Of a stretch of 64,000 nucleotides of DNA, positions 11,740 through 21,041 are shown in pieces. Location of the stretch: the NCBI GenBank assembly GCA_900454475.1, contig UGSS01000002.1:949605-1013604 (forward strand), read 5' to 3'. This DNA comes from [Pasteurella] mairii. Lineage in GTDB: Bacteria; Pseudomonadota; Gammaproteobacteria; Enterobacterales; Pasteurellaceae. Made by a program: the position numbers and the translations under genes. A model generated the notes under the pieces. That model was not told the origin of the DNA, made no database searches, and saw only the letters and a program-made list of their open reading frames with translations. Each line of letters starts with the position of its first letter. Within the stretch, counting starts at the first letter, position 1.

Positions 11740-12408
11740 TTAACGACAAAATGACGGATTTAGTTGCTTTATCGTTTCTAATACGGAATTTCGTTGAAAA
11801 AATGCACCGCACTTTGGCAAACATTTCACCTCAATCGGCTGTTCGCAATAGGTAAAACGTAAATGATACGCGTGCAAATAAGTGCGGTCAGATTTTACTC
11901 GATTTCCGCCATAACGCTCATCACCCAAAATCGGGCTGCCCAAACTTTTCATAGCCACACGCAATTGATGGGTTTTGCCGGTTTGCGGTTGCAACACAAA
12001 TAAACGCAAATTTGGCTCACAACTGACGGAATAAAAACGCGTGACGGCGGGATTTTGCTGGCTCAAACAGAGTCTCCACGACCCGTTACGCCCTTTTTGC
12101 ATATCGCCGCGAATTAACCCCTGTTTCTTTTTCGGCTTGTCGCACGCCAAGGCGAGATAGGTTTTGTGAATTTGATGTTGCGCGAAAAGTACTGATAGTT
12201 CGGCTGCCGCGACTTCGTTTAACGCCAGTATTAGCAAGCCTGATGTGGCTTTATCCAAACGATGCACCAACCACACCCTCGGCAGTTGTAATTGCTGCGC
12301 CACGAGGCTGGTCAGTCCAATTGCCTGTTCATCTTTATGTACACTAATATCGCAAGGTTTATCGATAATGATAAAATCGGCGTGTTTATATATAATGTCA
12401 ATCAACAT
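11740..12408 (-). CDS. RluA-family pseudouridine synthase
   Basis: A 222-residue RNA pseudouridine synthase of the RluA/RluC/RluD group without an S4 domain. The catalytic motif HRLDKATSG has its nucleophilic aspartate at residue 52; the substrate-binding QTGKTHQLRV and the GDERYGG-type motif follow. It resembles the TIGR01621 subgroup found in this family. The RNA target is not predictable from sequence. It is divergent from clsA, with only 25 bp between starts and an uptake signal in that gap. Confidence 0.88.
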   Translation of the reverse strand: MLIDIIYKHADFIIIDKPCDISVHKDEQAIGLTSLVAQQLQLPRVWLVHRLDKATSGLLILALNEVAAAELSVLFAQHQIHKTYLALACDKPKKKQGLIRGDMQKGRNGSWRLCLSQQNPAVTRFYSVSCEPNLRLFVLQPQTGKTHQLRVAMKSLGSPILGDERYGGNRVKSDRTYLHAYHLRFTYCEQPIEVKCLPKCGAFFQRNSVLETIKQLNPSFCR

Positions 12409-12433
12409 AATAAAAAGTGCGGTTAAATTTTTT

Positions 12434-13897
12434 ATGATCTATCATCTTGAGCAAATTGTACCATATATCCTCCCCGTCCTAATGTGGATTTTAACCATCT
12501 CCATTACGTTGCGGATTGCGGTACGCCGACTATCTGTTTCGACCACCTTATCTTGGTTGATGATCATTTATTTAGTTCCAGTTGTCGGCATTCTTGCCTA
12601 TTTGATTTTTGGCGAAGTCAAATTAGGTAGCCGCCGTGCCGCCTCCTTTCGCCGACTTCAGCCTAAATTTTCCCAATGGTTTAACGACTTTTCACGCTGC
12701 ACCAACCTAATTCAATCGCAAAATGATCTGCAATATCGCGCATTATTTGAACTTATCCAAAAACAACTCAATATTCCCTGCGTTTTAGGCAATGAACTGC
12801 ATATTCTTGATAATGCAGATAATATTATCAACAATATCATCCAAGATATTCAAAATGCCCGCCACTCCATCAATATGGTATTTTATATTTGGTCTTCCGG
12901 CGGCTTAGTCGAACAGGTTCATGCTGCTTTGCTGGAAGCGCAACAACGTGGCGTCAACATCAAAATATTACTAGATAGTGTCGGCAGCCGACGTTTTTTA
13001 AAAAGCAAAGATTGTAAAAAATTAACCCAAGCCGGAATTGAAATTACCGAAACCCTACACGTCAATTTAGTTCGCCTATTTCTTAGCCGCATTGACTTGC
13101 GTCAGCATCGCAAAATTATTGTGATCGATAATCAAATTGCCTACACGGGCAGCATGAACATGGTCGATCCAAATATATTCAAACAAAGTAGTCAGGTCGG
13201 GAAATGGGTGGATATTATGGTACGCATTAACGGACCGGTTTCCCCGATTTTAAACAGTTTACACGCTTGGGATTGGGAAATTGAAACCAATCATAGTTTA
13301 ACGCTGGAACTGCCTAGTTGCCCATTATTGCCGATTGAAAATAATAACTCTCATGCAGTACAAGTTATCGCCACCGGTCCCGGATTTCCGGATGATTTAA
13401 TGGCGCAATCCTTGCTGCTCGCCATTTTTTCCGCACGAGAAAATATCACCATTACCTCCCCCTATTTCGTCCCCAGCCACGCCATCGCCGAAGCCTTACG
13501 CATTGCGGCATTACGCGGCGTTGAAGTCAATATTATTTTGCCGAAGAAAAATGATTCCTTGATGGTCGGCTGGGCAAGTCGCACGTTTTTTGAAGATTTA
13601 CTGATGGCAGGCGTAAAAATTCACCAATTTTATGGCGGATTACTTCATACCAAAAGCATTTTAATTGACAACCACCTCTCCTTAGTCGGCACGGTCAATA
13701 TGGATTTACGCAGTTTTTTACTCAATTTTGAAGTCACTATCGTCGTGGAAGATCGCGCCTTTGCCAACGAAGTTTCCTTGCTACAAGAAAATTACATCAA
13801 TAATTCTGTCCCGTTGTACTATCCCGACTGGAAAAACCGCCCCGTTTACCAACGGATTATCGAACGCTTATTTTTCCTGTTTAGTCCGTTGTTGTAA
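12434..13897 (+). CDS. clsA: Cardiolipin synthase A
   Basis: Forms cardiolipin from phosphatidylglycerol at the inner membrane. The ATG at 12434 is chosen because it gives 487 residues, colinear with E. coli ClsA (486); the frame is open further upstream but that part has no homology and overlaps the divergent gene. Two N-terminal transmembrane segments are followed by two phospholipase D (HKD) motifs, HRKIIVIDNQIAYTGS and HTKSILIDNHLSLVG. The C-terminal YFFSPLL-like end is conserved. An uptake signal lies just before the start and no strong ribosome-binding site is visible. Confidence 0.95.
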   Translation: MIYHLEQIVPYILPVLMWILTISITLRIAVRRLSVSTTLSWLMIIYLVPVVGILAYLIFGEVKLGSRRAASFRRLQPKFSQWFNDFSRCTNLIQSQNDLQYRALFELIQKQLNIPCVLGNELHILDNADNIINNIIQDIQNARHSINMVFYIWSSGGLVEQVHAALLEAQQRGVNIKILLDSVGSRRFLKSKDCKKLTQAGIEITETLHVNLVRLFLSRIDLRQHRKIIVIDNQIAYTGSMNMVDPNIFKQSSQVGKWVDIMVRINGPVSPILNSLHAWDWEIETNHSLTLELPSCPLLPIENNNSHAVQVIATGPGFPDDLMAQSLLLAIFSARENITITSPYFVPSHAIAEALRIAALRGVEVNIILPKKNDSLMVGWASRTFFEDLLMAGVKIHQFYGGLLHTKSILIDNHLSLVGTVNMDLRSFLLNFEVTIVVEDRAFANEVSLLQENYINNSVPLYYPDWKNRPVYQRIIERLFFLFSPLL

Positions 13898-13915
13898 TAA
13901 TACCTAGTCATAAAC

Positions 13916-13958
13916 AAAAAGTGCAGTCAAAATGTTAAAATTTTTAACCGCACTTTGA
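13916..13958. terminator. Convergent terminator between clsA and thrS
   Basis: An imperfect uptake-signal pair, AAAAGTGCAGT (13917-13927) and ACCGCACTTT (13948-13957), with one mismatch, lies between convergent genes. Confidence 0.65.
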
Positions 13959-13988
13959 TATTGTCAATAACTCGGCAAAACAGCGAAA

Positions 13989-15923
13989 TTATGCTTCTTC
14001 GCCTAAGATTTTTAATTCGCGTCCGCGTACTTGTTTTTTCAGAATTTCAACAAATTCTTCTACGCTGAAGGAACCAAGATCAGCACCTTTACGGGTACGC
14101 ACCGCGACTTTGCCTTCGGCGATTTCTTTGTCGCCACAAACTAACATATAAGGCACGCGACGTAAGGTGTGTTCGCGGATTTTGAAGCCGATTTTTTCGT
14201 TGCGCAAATCGGATTTCACGCGTAATCCGGCATCTGACAAGGCTTTCACTACGCTTTGAACATATTCCGCTTGGCTGTCAGTGATATTCATCACCACGGC
14301 TTGCACCGGCGCTAACCATGCTGGGAAGAAACCGGCGTATTCTTCGGTGATAATCCCAATAAAACGCTCGATTGACCCTAAAATGGCACGGTGGATCATC
14401 ACTGGTGTGCGACGACCATTATCTTCAGCAACATAAGAGGCATCCAAACGTCCCGGCAACGCAAAGTCTAATTGCACGGTACCGCATTGCCATTCACGAT
14501 CAAGACAGTCGCGCAAAGCAAATTCAATTTTCGGACCGTAGAATGCGCCCTCGCCCTCTTGAATTTCATATTCCAACCCATTGTTGCGCAACGCGTTGGC
14601 AAGACCTTCTTCAGCGCGATCCCACATAGCATCGTCGCCAATACGGTTTTCTGGACGGGTGGAAAGTTTGACCGCGATATTTTCAAAACCGAAAGTGCTG
14701 TAAATATCGTAAACCATTTTAATACAGCTGGTCACTTCGCTTTCAATTTGTTCTTCGGTACAGAAAATATGGGCGTCATCTTGGGTAAAGCCACGTACGC
14801 GCATTAAACCGTGCAATGAACCAGATGGCTCGTTACGGTGGCAAGATCCGAATTCCGCCATACGAATTGGTAAATCACGGTATGATTTTAAGCCTTGATT
14901 GAAAATCTGAACGTGTCCCGGACAATTCATTGGTTTAATGGCATATTCGCGGTTTTCTGATTGCGTGGTGAACATCAAATCGCCATAATTCTGCCAGTGA
15001 CCTGTACGTTCCCAAAGCACGCGATCCATCATAAACGGACCTTTCACTTCTTGATAATCGTACTGTTTTAATTTCGTGCGCACAAAAGTTTCAAGCTCGC
15101 GGAAAATCGTCCAACCGTCGTTATGCCAGAACACCATACCCGGCGCTTCTTCTTGCATATGATATAAATCCAACGCTTTACCGATTTTGCGGTGATCGCG
15201 TTTCGCTGCTTCTTCTAAACGGTGTAAATAATCGGCAAGTTGTTTTTTATCCGCCCATGCTGTTCCATAAATCCGTTGCAACATTTTATTTTTGCTGTCG
15301 CCACGCCAGTACGCGCCTGCCACTTTTTGTAGTTTGAAATGATGGCAAAAACGCATATTCGGTACGTGCGGACCGCGACACATATCAATATATTCTTGGT
15401 GATGATACAATGCCGGACGAGCATCTTTGCTGATATTTTCGTCTAAAATTGCCATTTTGTACGGTTCGCCACGTTTTTCAAACGTATCACGTGCCTCTTG
15501 CCAGCTGACCGGTTTTTTGACAACGTCATAATTGGTTTTCGCCAATTCCAACATACGTTTTTCTAATTTATCCAAGTCTTCTTGCGTCAAAGAGCGGTCT
15601 AAATCCACGTCATAATAAAAACCGTTGTCGATGGTCGGTCCGATTGCCATTTTCACATCTGGGAAAAGTTGTTTAATGGCGTGACCCAATAAATGGGCGC
15701 AAGAATGGCGGATAATTTCCAAACCGTCTTCATCTTTTGCGGTAATAATTTCGAGATTAGCATCTTCTTCGATCAAATCGCAGGCATCGCGACGTTCACC
15801 GTTCACTCGCCCCGCAATGGTCGCTTTCGCAAGACCTGCACCAATATTTTGTGCAACTTCTAATACGGAAACCGGATGATCAAATTGACGTTGTGAACCG
15901 TCGGGTAAAGTAATAATAGGCAT
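13989..15923 (-). CDS. thrS: Threonine-tRNA ligase
   Basis: Charges tRNA-Thr. The 644-residue protein has the complete architecture: TGS domain (about 1-61), N2 editing domain with the [10 protein letters not shown] zinc-like motif and the SAD second half, class II catalytic core with CPGH and the motif 2 [15 protein letters not shown], and the C-terminal anticodon-binding domain. In E. coli the enzyme represses its own translation by binding leader hairpins that mimic tRNA-Thr, and such a hairpin is present here directly upstream. Confidence 0.97.
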   Translation of the reverse strand: MPIITLPDGSQRQFDHPVSVLEVAQNIGAGLAKATIAGRVNGERRDACDLIEEDANLEIITAKDEDGLEIIRHSCAHLLGHAIKQLFPDVKMAIGPTIDNGFYYDVDLDRSLTQEDLDKLEKRMLELAKTNYDVVKKPVSWQEARDTFEKRGEPYKMAILDENISKDARPALYHHQEYIDMCRGPHVPNMRFCHHFKLQKVAGAYWRGDSKNKMLQRIYGTAWADKKQLADYLHRLEEAAKRDHRKIGKALDLYHMQEEAPGMVFWHNDGWTIFRELETFVRTKLKQYDYQEVKGPFMMDRVLWERTGHWQNYGDLMFTTQSENREYAIKPMNCPGHVQIFNQGLKSYRDLPIRMAEFGSCHRNEPSGSLHGLMRVRGFTQDDAHIFCTEEQIESEVTSCIKMVYDIYSTFGFENIAVKLSTRPENRIGDDAMWDRAEEGLANALRNNGLEYEIQEGEGAFYGPKIEFALRDCLDREWQCGTVQLDFALPGRLDASYVAEDNGRRTPVMIHRAILGSIERFIGIITEEYAGFFPAWLAPVQAVVMNITDSQAEYVQSVVKALSDAGLRVKSDLRNEKIGFKIREHTLRRVPYMLVCGDKEIAEGKVAVRTRKGADLGSFSVEEFVEILKKQVRGRELKILGEEA

Positions 15924-15941
15924 TTTAGATCCTTATACAGT

Positions 15942-15964
15942 GGTAACCCATACGAAAGGTTACT
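15942..15964 (-). promoter_or_regulatory. thrS translational operator mimicking the tRNA-Thr anticodon arm
   Basis: In the thrS leader RNA, GUAACCU (15963-15957) pairs with GGGUUAC (15949-15943). This leaves a seven-base loop UUCGUAU (15956-15950) that contains CGU, a threonine anticodon, at the position an anticodon would take. It lies 19 nt before the AUG and just upstream of the AAGGAU ribosome-binding site. The geometry matches the autoregulatory operator known from E. coli thrS. Confidence 0.75.
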
Positions 15965-15980
15965 TGTTTCATGAGTTAAA

Positions 15981-16004
15981 AATAAAAAAGGGATATTAAA
16001 TCCC
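15981..16004 (-). terminator. Hairpin with T run upstream of thrS
   Basis: GGGAT and ATCCC (15990-16004) form a short hairpin followed on the minus strand by a T-rich run. It may end grxB transcription or act as an attenuator in the thrS leader. Confidence 0.6.
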
Positions 16005-16028
16005 TGGGGTTAAAACTGTGCATTTTGC

Positions 16029-16072
16029 ACCGCACTTTTAATCGTACCTACCTTGTGCGATAAAAGTGCGGT
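16029..16072 (-). terminator. Uptake-signal pair downstream of grxB
   Basis: ACCGCACTTTTA at 16029-16040 and TAAAAGTGCGGT at 16061-16072 can form a long hairpin. It is the first of two stacked hairpins between grxB and thrS. Confidence 0.6.
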
Positions 16073-16114
16073 GTATTTTAGCACCGTTTTATCGCAATGT
16101 AAAAACTTGCGAAA

Positions 16115-16762
16115 TTAGATTGCTTGGTCGAAATAAAGCGCTACTCGGCTTAAATTTGCCATGGTTTGGATATAATTTAATACCTTTTCCGGGAAAACCA
16201 CGCCTTTGACACAGGTTAAATTACGCAACATTGGGAACAGCAAAATATCTTCTTCTGATAATTGTTCGCCAGCGGATTCTGCGCGTAAAATAAGCGGCGC
16301 TAATTCGTGCAAATCTTGCTGCAAACGTGCGAGATATTGCGGCGATTGAGCGAAAAGTTCGGCAAAATCGCCAAAATGCTCACTTTTCTTTTTGACAAAA
16401 TAATCCACCGCACTTTGTGTGGCATATTCGCCTAATCCCAAGCGCACAAAACGCGACATTAATAAATTATTATAATAACTGCCAACGTTTTTCATCCACG
16501 CCTCAATTTCTGGGCGCACTGTCGGCGACAAGGATTTTTCGCCATAAAATGCATCCGCATAATGCACAATATCCAAACTTTCCGGCATTGCCGAACCGTC
16601 CTCTTTGACTAAAATCGGCAACACTTTTTTCCCAACCAAATCTGTTGGCGTTTTTTCATCATCATAAGGCAACGTAATCAATTCAACTGCTTGATTTTTC
16701 AAGCCGAAAATCATTCTGGCACGCACGCAAAACGGACAATGATCATAAACATATAATTTCAT
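16115..16762 (-). CDS. grxB: Glutaredoxin 2
   Basis: A GST-like glutaredoxin reducing disulfides with glutathione. The ATG at 16762 is chosen because AAGGAG lies six bases before it; the TTG two codons upstream would overlap that site. This gives 215 residues, the E. coli Grx2 length. An N-terminal thioredoxin-like domain with the CPFC active site (Cys9, Cys12) and the MPESLDIVHY glutathione-binding stretch is followed by an all-helical C-terminal domain. Confidence 0.93.
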   Translation of the reverse strand: MKLYVYDHCPFCVRARMIFGLKNQAVELITLPYDDEKTPTDLVGKKVLPILVKEDGSAMPESLDIVHYADAFYGEKSLSPTVRPEIEAWMKNVGSYYNNLLMSRFVRLGLGEYATQSAVDYFVKKKSEHFGDFAELFAQSPQYLARLQQDLHELAPLILRAESAGEQLSEEDILLFPMLRNLTCVKGVVFPEKVLNYIQTMANLSRVALYFDQAI

Positions 16763-16914
16763 TTTCAACTCCTTTTTTAAAAATCGTCAATTAACTTAGC
16801 ATATTCCAATAAATTTTCAGAGGTTTTTTGCAAAAAATTGACACTTATCACAGAAATTTGCCGCATTTCCCTTTACTATCAAACATAATCCCGCACACAA
16901 AACAGGAGGATATT

Positions 16915-17781
16915 ATGTGGAAAGCTATTTCGCAGTTGCTTGCCGATCAATTCGGCGCTTACTACAACATTAAATATAAAAATAATGTTCATACCGGTGA
17001 AATGCACGAAGCTTGGCTTATTAGCGACGATATTCAGCCTGTTTTTGTCAAAGTCAACGAAAAATCCTATCGCTCCATGTTTCGAGCGGAAGCGGATCAG
17101 CTGGAATTGCTCGCAAAAACCAATACGGTAAATGTACCGCGCGTTTATGGTGTCGGTTGCTCCCACAGTCACAGTTTTTTGTTGCTTGAGGCATTGCCGC
17201 TGACGCCGATTACCGATGTAGAAATGGGCGAACTAGGCAATCAGTTGGCTGCCTTGCACCAAGTAAAAGGCACTAAAAATTACGGATTAGATTTTGATAC
17301 TTGGCTGGGTCCGCAATATCAACCCAATAGCTGGAATGGAAGTTGGGCAAAATTTTTCAGCGAACAACGGATCGGTTGGCAATTACAAATTTGTAAAGAA
17401 AAACAATTAGATTTCGGCAATATTGATGAAATTGTGCAAAAAGTCGCACAAATATTGGCAAAACATAATCCGAAACCCGCCTTGTTACACGGTAATTTAT
17501 GGATTGAAAATTGCACTTCCGCGAATCAAAAACCTTATATTTATGATCCCGCTTGCTATTGGGGCGATCGAGAATGCGATTTGGCGTTTACGGAATTATT
17601 CGAGCCTTTCCCCGCCAAATTCTACGAAAATTATCACCGCACTTTTCCTTTGGATGAAAGCTATCAAGAGCGTAAATTGGTGTATCAGCTTTACCATTTA
17701 CTCAATTTTAGCCACCGTTTCCGTCATCATTATATTGAGTTAACCAAAACCGTGCTGCAAAAATTGCTGATGCAAGACTAA
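16915..17781 (+). CDS. Fructosamine kinase family protein (YniA-like)
   Basis: A 288-residue protein of the fructosamine-3-kinase/ketosamine-3-kinase family, which phosphorylates glycated amines for repair. The start at 16915 follows a strong AGGAGG; it begins MWKAISQLL as E. coli YniA does. The kinase-like fold is visible as FVKV (ATP-binding lysine), LLHGNLWIEN (catalytic loop) and IYDPACYWGDRECDLAF (metal-binding DP motif). The catalytic loop has HGN where HGD is usual in the wider kinase family; HGNLW is common in this subgroup. It is transcribed alone. Confidence 0.88.
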   Translation: MWKAISQLLADQFGAYYNIKYKNNVHTGEMHEAWLISDDIQPVFVKVNEKSYRSMFRAEADQLELLAKTNTVNVPRVYGVGCSHSHSFLLLEALPLTPITDVEMGELGNQLAALHQVKGTKNYGLDFDTWLGPQYQPNSWNGSWAKFFSEQRIGWQLQICKEKQLDFGNIDEIVQKVAQILAKHNPKPALLHGNLWIENCTSANQKPYIYDPACYWGDRECDLAFTELFEPFPAKFYENYHRTFPLDESYQERKLVYQLYHLLNFSHRFRHHYIELTKTVLQKLLMQD

Positions 17782-17787
17782 CAAAAA

Positions 17788-17818
17788 ACGCTGATAAATT
17801 TCCTTGGTTTATCAGCGT
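17788..17818. terminator. Convergent terminator
   Basis: ACGCTGATAAA (17788-17798) pairs perfectly with TTTATCAGCGT (17808-17818) between two convergent genes. Confidence 0.8.
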
Positions 17819-17829
17819 GTTCGTTTGGT

Positions 17830-19134
17830 TTAAGATAATTGCAGATCGCGCGTTTCTTTCACTTTCCACAGCGCCGCAAGGCTGATTAATGCGTTGACTG
17901 CTAAATAAATACCGACAGCTATTAATCCGTAGTTTGCATTCAGCGGTAACATCACCAATGTTGCAATGCTCGCGCCAAAAATACCGCCGCAATTATAAGC
18001 AAGTGAAGCGCCGGAATAGCGCAATCCGGTTGGGAATAATTCGGGTAAAAAACTGGCGAGCGGACCGTATCCCATGCCGATTAACGCCATGCCAATCATT
18101 AAAAACCAAAATAGGCTCCATTCCGTCCCTTGTTCTAAAAACAACGGTAATGTAACGCCTAAAAGCAAGACGCCCACCGTGGTCCAAATGAGCCAAATGC
18201 GGCGACCAAATTTATCAATATAAATGCCGGACAAGGCGGTGCCGAGCGCTAAAGAAAGCGCGCTGAATAATAAAAGTGCGGTGAAATTTTTCATAGAAAT
18301 GCCCAACCCCATCACGTGACCAGCCGCGGAAACGGTTGGTTCGCCGGTGGCGTAAATTTGGGTAAAAGCAATCATAATATAAAACAGCACATAGCCTGCG
18401 ACAGAAATTAATAATCCCAGTGCAAAGGGTTTGAAATAGGCAGTAAAGACGGATAATACCGGCATTTTATAGATTTTTTTCCCTTCAAGTGCGGTCAAAA
18501 ATATCGGCGTTTCTGTGAGTTTTAAACGAATATAAATGCCAATCACGATCAACACAGCGGACGATAAAAACGGAATGCGCCACGCCCATTCAATTAAGGC
18601 TTGCTCCCCAAATAAAAAGGTCATGAAAAATAAAACGCCATTAGATAATAATAAACCGATCGGTGCGCCGAGTTGCGGGAAAATGCCATACCATCCCCGT
18701 CTATGTTGTGGCGCATTTTCAATCGCCACTAATGCCGCGCCGCCCCACTCGCCACCTAAGCCGATTCCTTGACCAACGCGACACAAACAAAGTGCCAGCG
18801 TTGCCCAAATGCCAATACTTTCATAGGTTGGCAATAAGCCGATAATCACGGTTGAAATTCCCATTAATAACAACGACATAATAAAGGTATTTTTACGCCC
18901 GATACGATCGCCAAAATGCCCAAAAATCGCCGCGCCTAATGGACGCGCTACAAAGGTTAAGGCAAGGGTGGAAAGCGACGCCAGCTGCGCCGACATGGGA
19001 TCGGCGCTGTGGAAGAATTGATGATTAAACACCAATACCGCCGCCATGGCGTATATATAATTATCAAAATATTCAATTGCGGTACCAATCATGGTGGCGC
19101 CGGCAACCCGAAACGCATTATTCGGTTGGCTCAT
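17830..19134 (-). CDS. MFS transporter of the metabolite:H+ symporter (MHS) family
   Basis: A 434-residue, roughly 12-helix proton symporter. The GTAIEYFDNYIY start, the GDRIGRK loop between helices 2 and 3 and the GQGIGLGGEWGGAAL motif are hallmarks of the MHS subgroup (proline/betaine, shikimate, YhjE types). It most resembles E. coli YhjE by recall. The substrate is unknown. On the minus strand it lies downstream of a TPP riboswitch and a decayed gene, so it may be under thiamine control; see findings. Confidence 0.9.
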   Translation of the reverse strand: MSQPNNAFRVAGATMIGTAIEYFDNYIYAMAAVLVFNHQFFHSADPMSAQLASLSTLALTFVARPLGAAIFGHFGDRIGRKNTFIMSLLLMGISTVIIGLLPTYESIGIWATLALCLCRVGQGIGLGGEWGGAALVAIENAPQHRRGWYGIFPQLGAPIGLLLSNGVLFFMTFLFGEQALIEWAWRIPFLSSAVLIVIGIYIRLKLTETPIFLTALEGKKIYKMPVLSVFTAYFKPFALGLLISVAGYVLFYIMIAFTQIYATGEPTVSAAGHVMGLGISMKNFTALLLFSALSLALGTALSGIYIDKFGRRIWLIWTTVGVLLLGVTLPLFLEQGTEWSLFWFLMIGMALIGMGYGPLASFLPELFPTGLRYSGASLAYNCGGIFGASIATLVMLPLNANYGLIAVGIYLAVNALISLAALWKVKETRDLQLS

Positions 19135-19171
19135 TTTATTTCTCCATAAATAACGTTAATTTGTGACATTG

Positions 19172-19505
19172 TCACCACTCGACTTGAATAGCATAAGCTT
19201 TTAATGGCAGCACCTGTTTACTTAATCCTTGCTGATGCATAAACACTGCCATTTTTTGATAGCACGCATTGTCTAACGCTCGCGGCGAAAAGGCTAAACA
19301 CGGTAAGGCATATTGTCATTAAACAAGTTAATTGGTTATCTCTTACATCAGGGGCCTATAAGACAACGCGTTGGCACTGTCCACTAAGTAATTAAAAATC
19401 CTTGAAGACTGATTGCATCCACGATACTGCCCCACTGGAATGAATATCCAAGGGGAGAAAAGTAAAAAAGGAAAGGATAAAAAACAATAGATAATTTTGC
19501 GGCAT
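19172..19505 (-). pseudogene. Remnant of a riboswitch-controlled gene, possibly thiamine-precursor binding protein
   Basis: Directly after the TPP riboswitch an ATG at 19505 opens a 37-codon frame with a hydrophobic start (NYLLFFILSFFTFLPL) that ends at 19392. Further on, at 19315-19172, a frame without a start reads LDNACYQKMAVFMHQQGL...LKAYAIQVEW to a stop. The latter looks like the C-terminus of an NMT1/THI5-like substrate-binding protein of thiamine transport. The middle is missing, so the gene is internally deleted. The family assignment rests on recall and is tentative. Confidence 0.5.
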
Positions 19506-19585
19506 AATTAGTTTCCTACGTCAGTATTAGCTGTATCAGGTTCACGGGTATTATCTCAGCTTACGCAAGCACCCCGACTAATGTT
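19505..19585 (-). promoter_or_regulatory. TPP riboswitch (THI element)
   Basis: Read on the minus strand, the segment contains the conserved TPP aptamer pieces in order: GGGGUGCU, CUGAGAU, UACCC, GAACCUGAU and a final ACGUAGGAA. It binds thiamine pyrophosphate and turns off downstream thiamine genes. It points left at a broken gene and then the MHS transporter. Confidence 0.9.
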
Positions 19586-19662
19586 GCAAAAGTGTAACCA
19601 AACTCAAAAAGAAAATCTAGTTGCAAAGATAATTTAAATTTTAAAAATAATTAAATAACAAA

Positions 19663-19686
19663 CCACCCGTAAAACGGGCGGTTTTT
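19663..19686 (+). terminator. Terminator near the prophage left boundary
   Basis: CCACCCG (19663-19669) pairs with CGGGCGG (19675-19681), followed by five Ts. A further structured stretch with inverted TAGGCTC/GAGCCTA (19686-19733) follows. Confidence 0.65.
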
Positions 19687-19751
19687 AGGCTCCCCTATAA
19701 GGGCCTAGGAGGGGCATGTGAAAAGAGAGCCTATCCCCCAAATTAGGTAAA

Positions 19752-19893
19752 TACCGTCAAGAATTTAAAATACTATGAAACGTAGTGAAAAGCGAAATTT
19801 TTTCCCACTCAATGGTTGATTGGCTAAATAACACTTTGATTTATAACAATTAATAAAATGAAAACTTATAATTTACCGTCAATTTTACCGTCA
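19752..19893 (+). repeat. Three TACCGTCA repeats, possible integrase arm sites
   Basis: TACCGTCA occurs at 19752-19759, 19874-19881 and 19886-19893, on both sides of the candidate attachment core. Repeated short sites of this kind are typical of arm-type integrase binding, although the first copy lies on the presumed host side. Confidence 0.4.
19803..19816 (-). other. Probable attachment core derived from the 3' end of guaA
   Basis: Read on the minus strand the site gives ACCATTGAGTGGGA, which encodes T-I-E-W-E, the C-terminal residues of GMP synthase. No guaA gene lies here. The 3' end of guaA is a known target for integrating elements, so this is a candidate left attachment site, with the intact guaA expected beyond the right end. 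Inference from a short motif. Confidence 0.5.
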
Positions 19894-20033
19894 TTAATAC
19901 AAAGTGCCTTATCTTTATTATGACAATTGTCATTAACAAAAATTTTACTAATAAAAACATATAGTTGATGATAACACATTTATAATGTGACAGGGTTTAC
20001 TTTTCTATAAAAGGTGGATAACCGCCTTTACTT

Positions 20034-20327
20034 CTAAACCACAATATCCCCATTCTCTTTTAAATGCCGATAAATTCTATCCAACATAATCTGTGTCGGC
20101 GTTTTCCCTAAGTCATCTTCGGTTAGCGGAGCCTCTAGAATGCCTTTCGCATTTTCTCCATCGATCCATTTGTAACTTTCGATAATCGGAGTGAAGTCGG
20201 TTACTTGACCTTCGCTATCTACTCCAGTGCCGATAACGTATTTTGCATTGATTGTGCCATCATCTTGAATAGAATATGTAGCGATGGTTGAGTACATTGG
20301 GTTTAAGATTTTATTAAATGTTGTCAT
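20034..20327 (-). CDS. Prophage protein of unknown function
   Basis: A 97-residue protein with start at 20327 (MTTFNKIL), preceded by AAAGGAAAA; an upstream in-frame start would lack a ribosome-binding site. It is the last gene of the tail region, next to the prophage end, where tail-fibre assembly or lysogenic-conversion genes often lie. No recognisable motif. It contains a glycine-rich centre and an acidic helix-like C-terminus. Confidence 0.65.
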   Translation of the reverse strand: MTTFNKILNPMYSTIATYSIQDDGTINAKYVIGTGVDSEGQVTDFTPIIESYKWIDGENAKGILEAPLTEDDLGKTPTQIMLDRIYRHLKENGDIVV

Positions 20328-20405
20328 AAGATTTTCCTTTGTTGAAATAAAAGAAAACCCCAATAATGGTTAAATTATTGAGGTTGATTTGAGAAATTCA
20401 TTTTA

Positions 20406-21032
20406 TTATTGTTCATTTAAATTTAAGGCATACCCTATACTCCATCCATTATTAATATCTTGTAATAGGGGTTCTTCAAGTTCTTTCGCCATTTTATAAA
20501 GTCGGTCGGCATTTGCAAAATCTTGTTTTGTTTTTTCATAAATAGCCCCATTTAACTTTTTAAATAAATCTAATGTTAAAGTAACAGTTGTGTTATCCAT
20601 TGTTTTCCACTGTTCATTATCAGGAAATATATTTAATACTGCAAGACGAGATAAATCATCATATTTCAATCGGCTTTCAATATCTGTATGCCACCAATGA
20701 TTATCAACTTGAACTCCGGTATAAGCGGCTAATGTTCGTCTTACTTTAATATTTTCCCACAATTTTTCTAAATCTTTCTCATGCTTCTCAGCTTTTAATT
20801 CCGGACTATCCTCCCATGCTTTTAATTCATCATTCCATTTAGAAATTTCTTTAGGTGGTTTGCCACTACAACCAATCGTATATTGGTCAATAATCCAAAA
20901 ATACCCGTTATTATCTAAGGTTTGTTGAATTTTTTCAGCTTCTTTATCTGTCACTAAAAAAGTGGTATCGGTGATTTCTTCTTTCTTGGTTATTTCAGAT
21001 AATATTTTTAAATCCAATAAAAAAACTCTCAT
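20406..21032 (-). CDS. Phage tail-associated protein with DUF4376-like C-terminus
   Basis: A 208-residue protein. Residues 90-205 look like the DUF4376 domain found in tail-fibre assembly or tail accessory proteins of lambdoid phages (charged helix, then a WHTDIESRLKYDDLSRL-like segment and a long C-terminal helical part). The N-terminal half has a chaperone-like charged stretch. Its position after the J and fibre-like genes supports a role in tail-fibre assembly. The domain name comes from memory of the family pattern. Confidence 0.6.
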   Translation of the reverse strand: MRVFLLDLKILSEITKKEEITDTTFLVTDKEAEKIQQTLDNNGYFWIIDQYTIGCSGKPPKEISKWNDELKAWEDSPELKAEKHEKDLEKLWENIKVRRTLAAYTGVQVDNHWWHTDIESRLKYDDLSRLAVLNIFPDNEQWKTMDNTTVTLTLDLFKKLNGAIYEKTKQDFANADRLYKMAKELEEPLLQDINNGWSIGYALNLNEQ

Positions 21033-21041
21033 AATTGAACC

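Noticed and set aside
19331..19400. Possible insertion-sequence end near a GGCACTGTCC word
   Set aside because: No matching inverted end or target duplication was found; better explained as part of a decayed gene.
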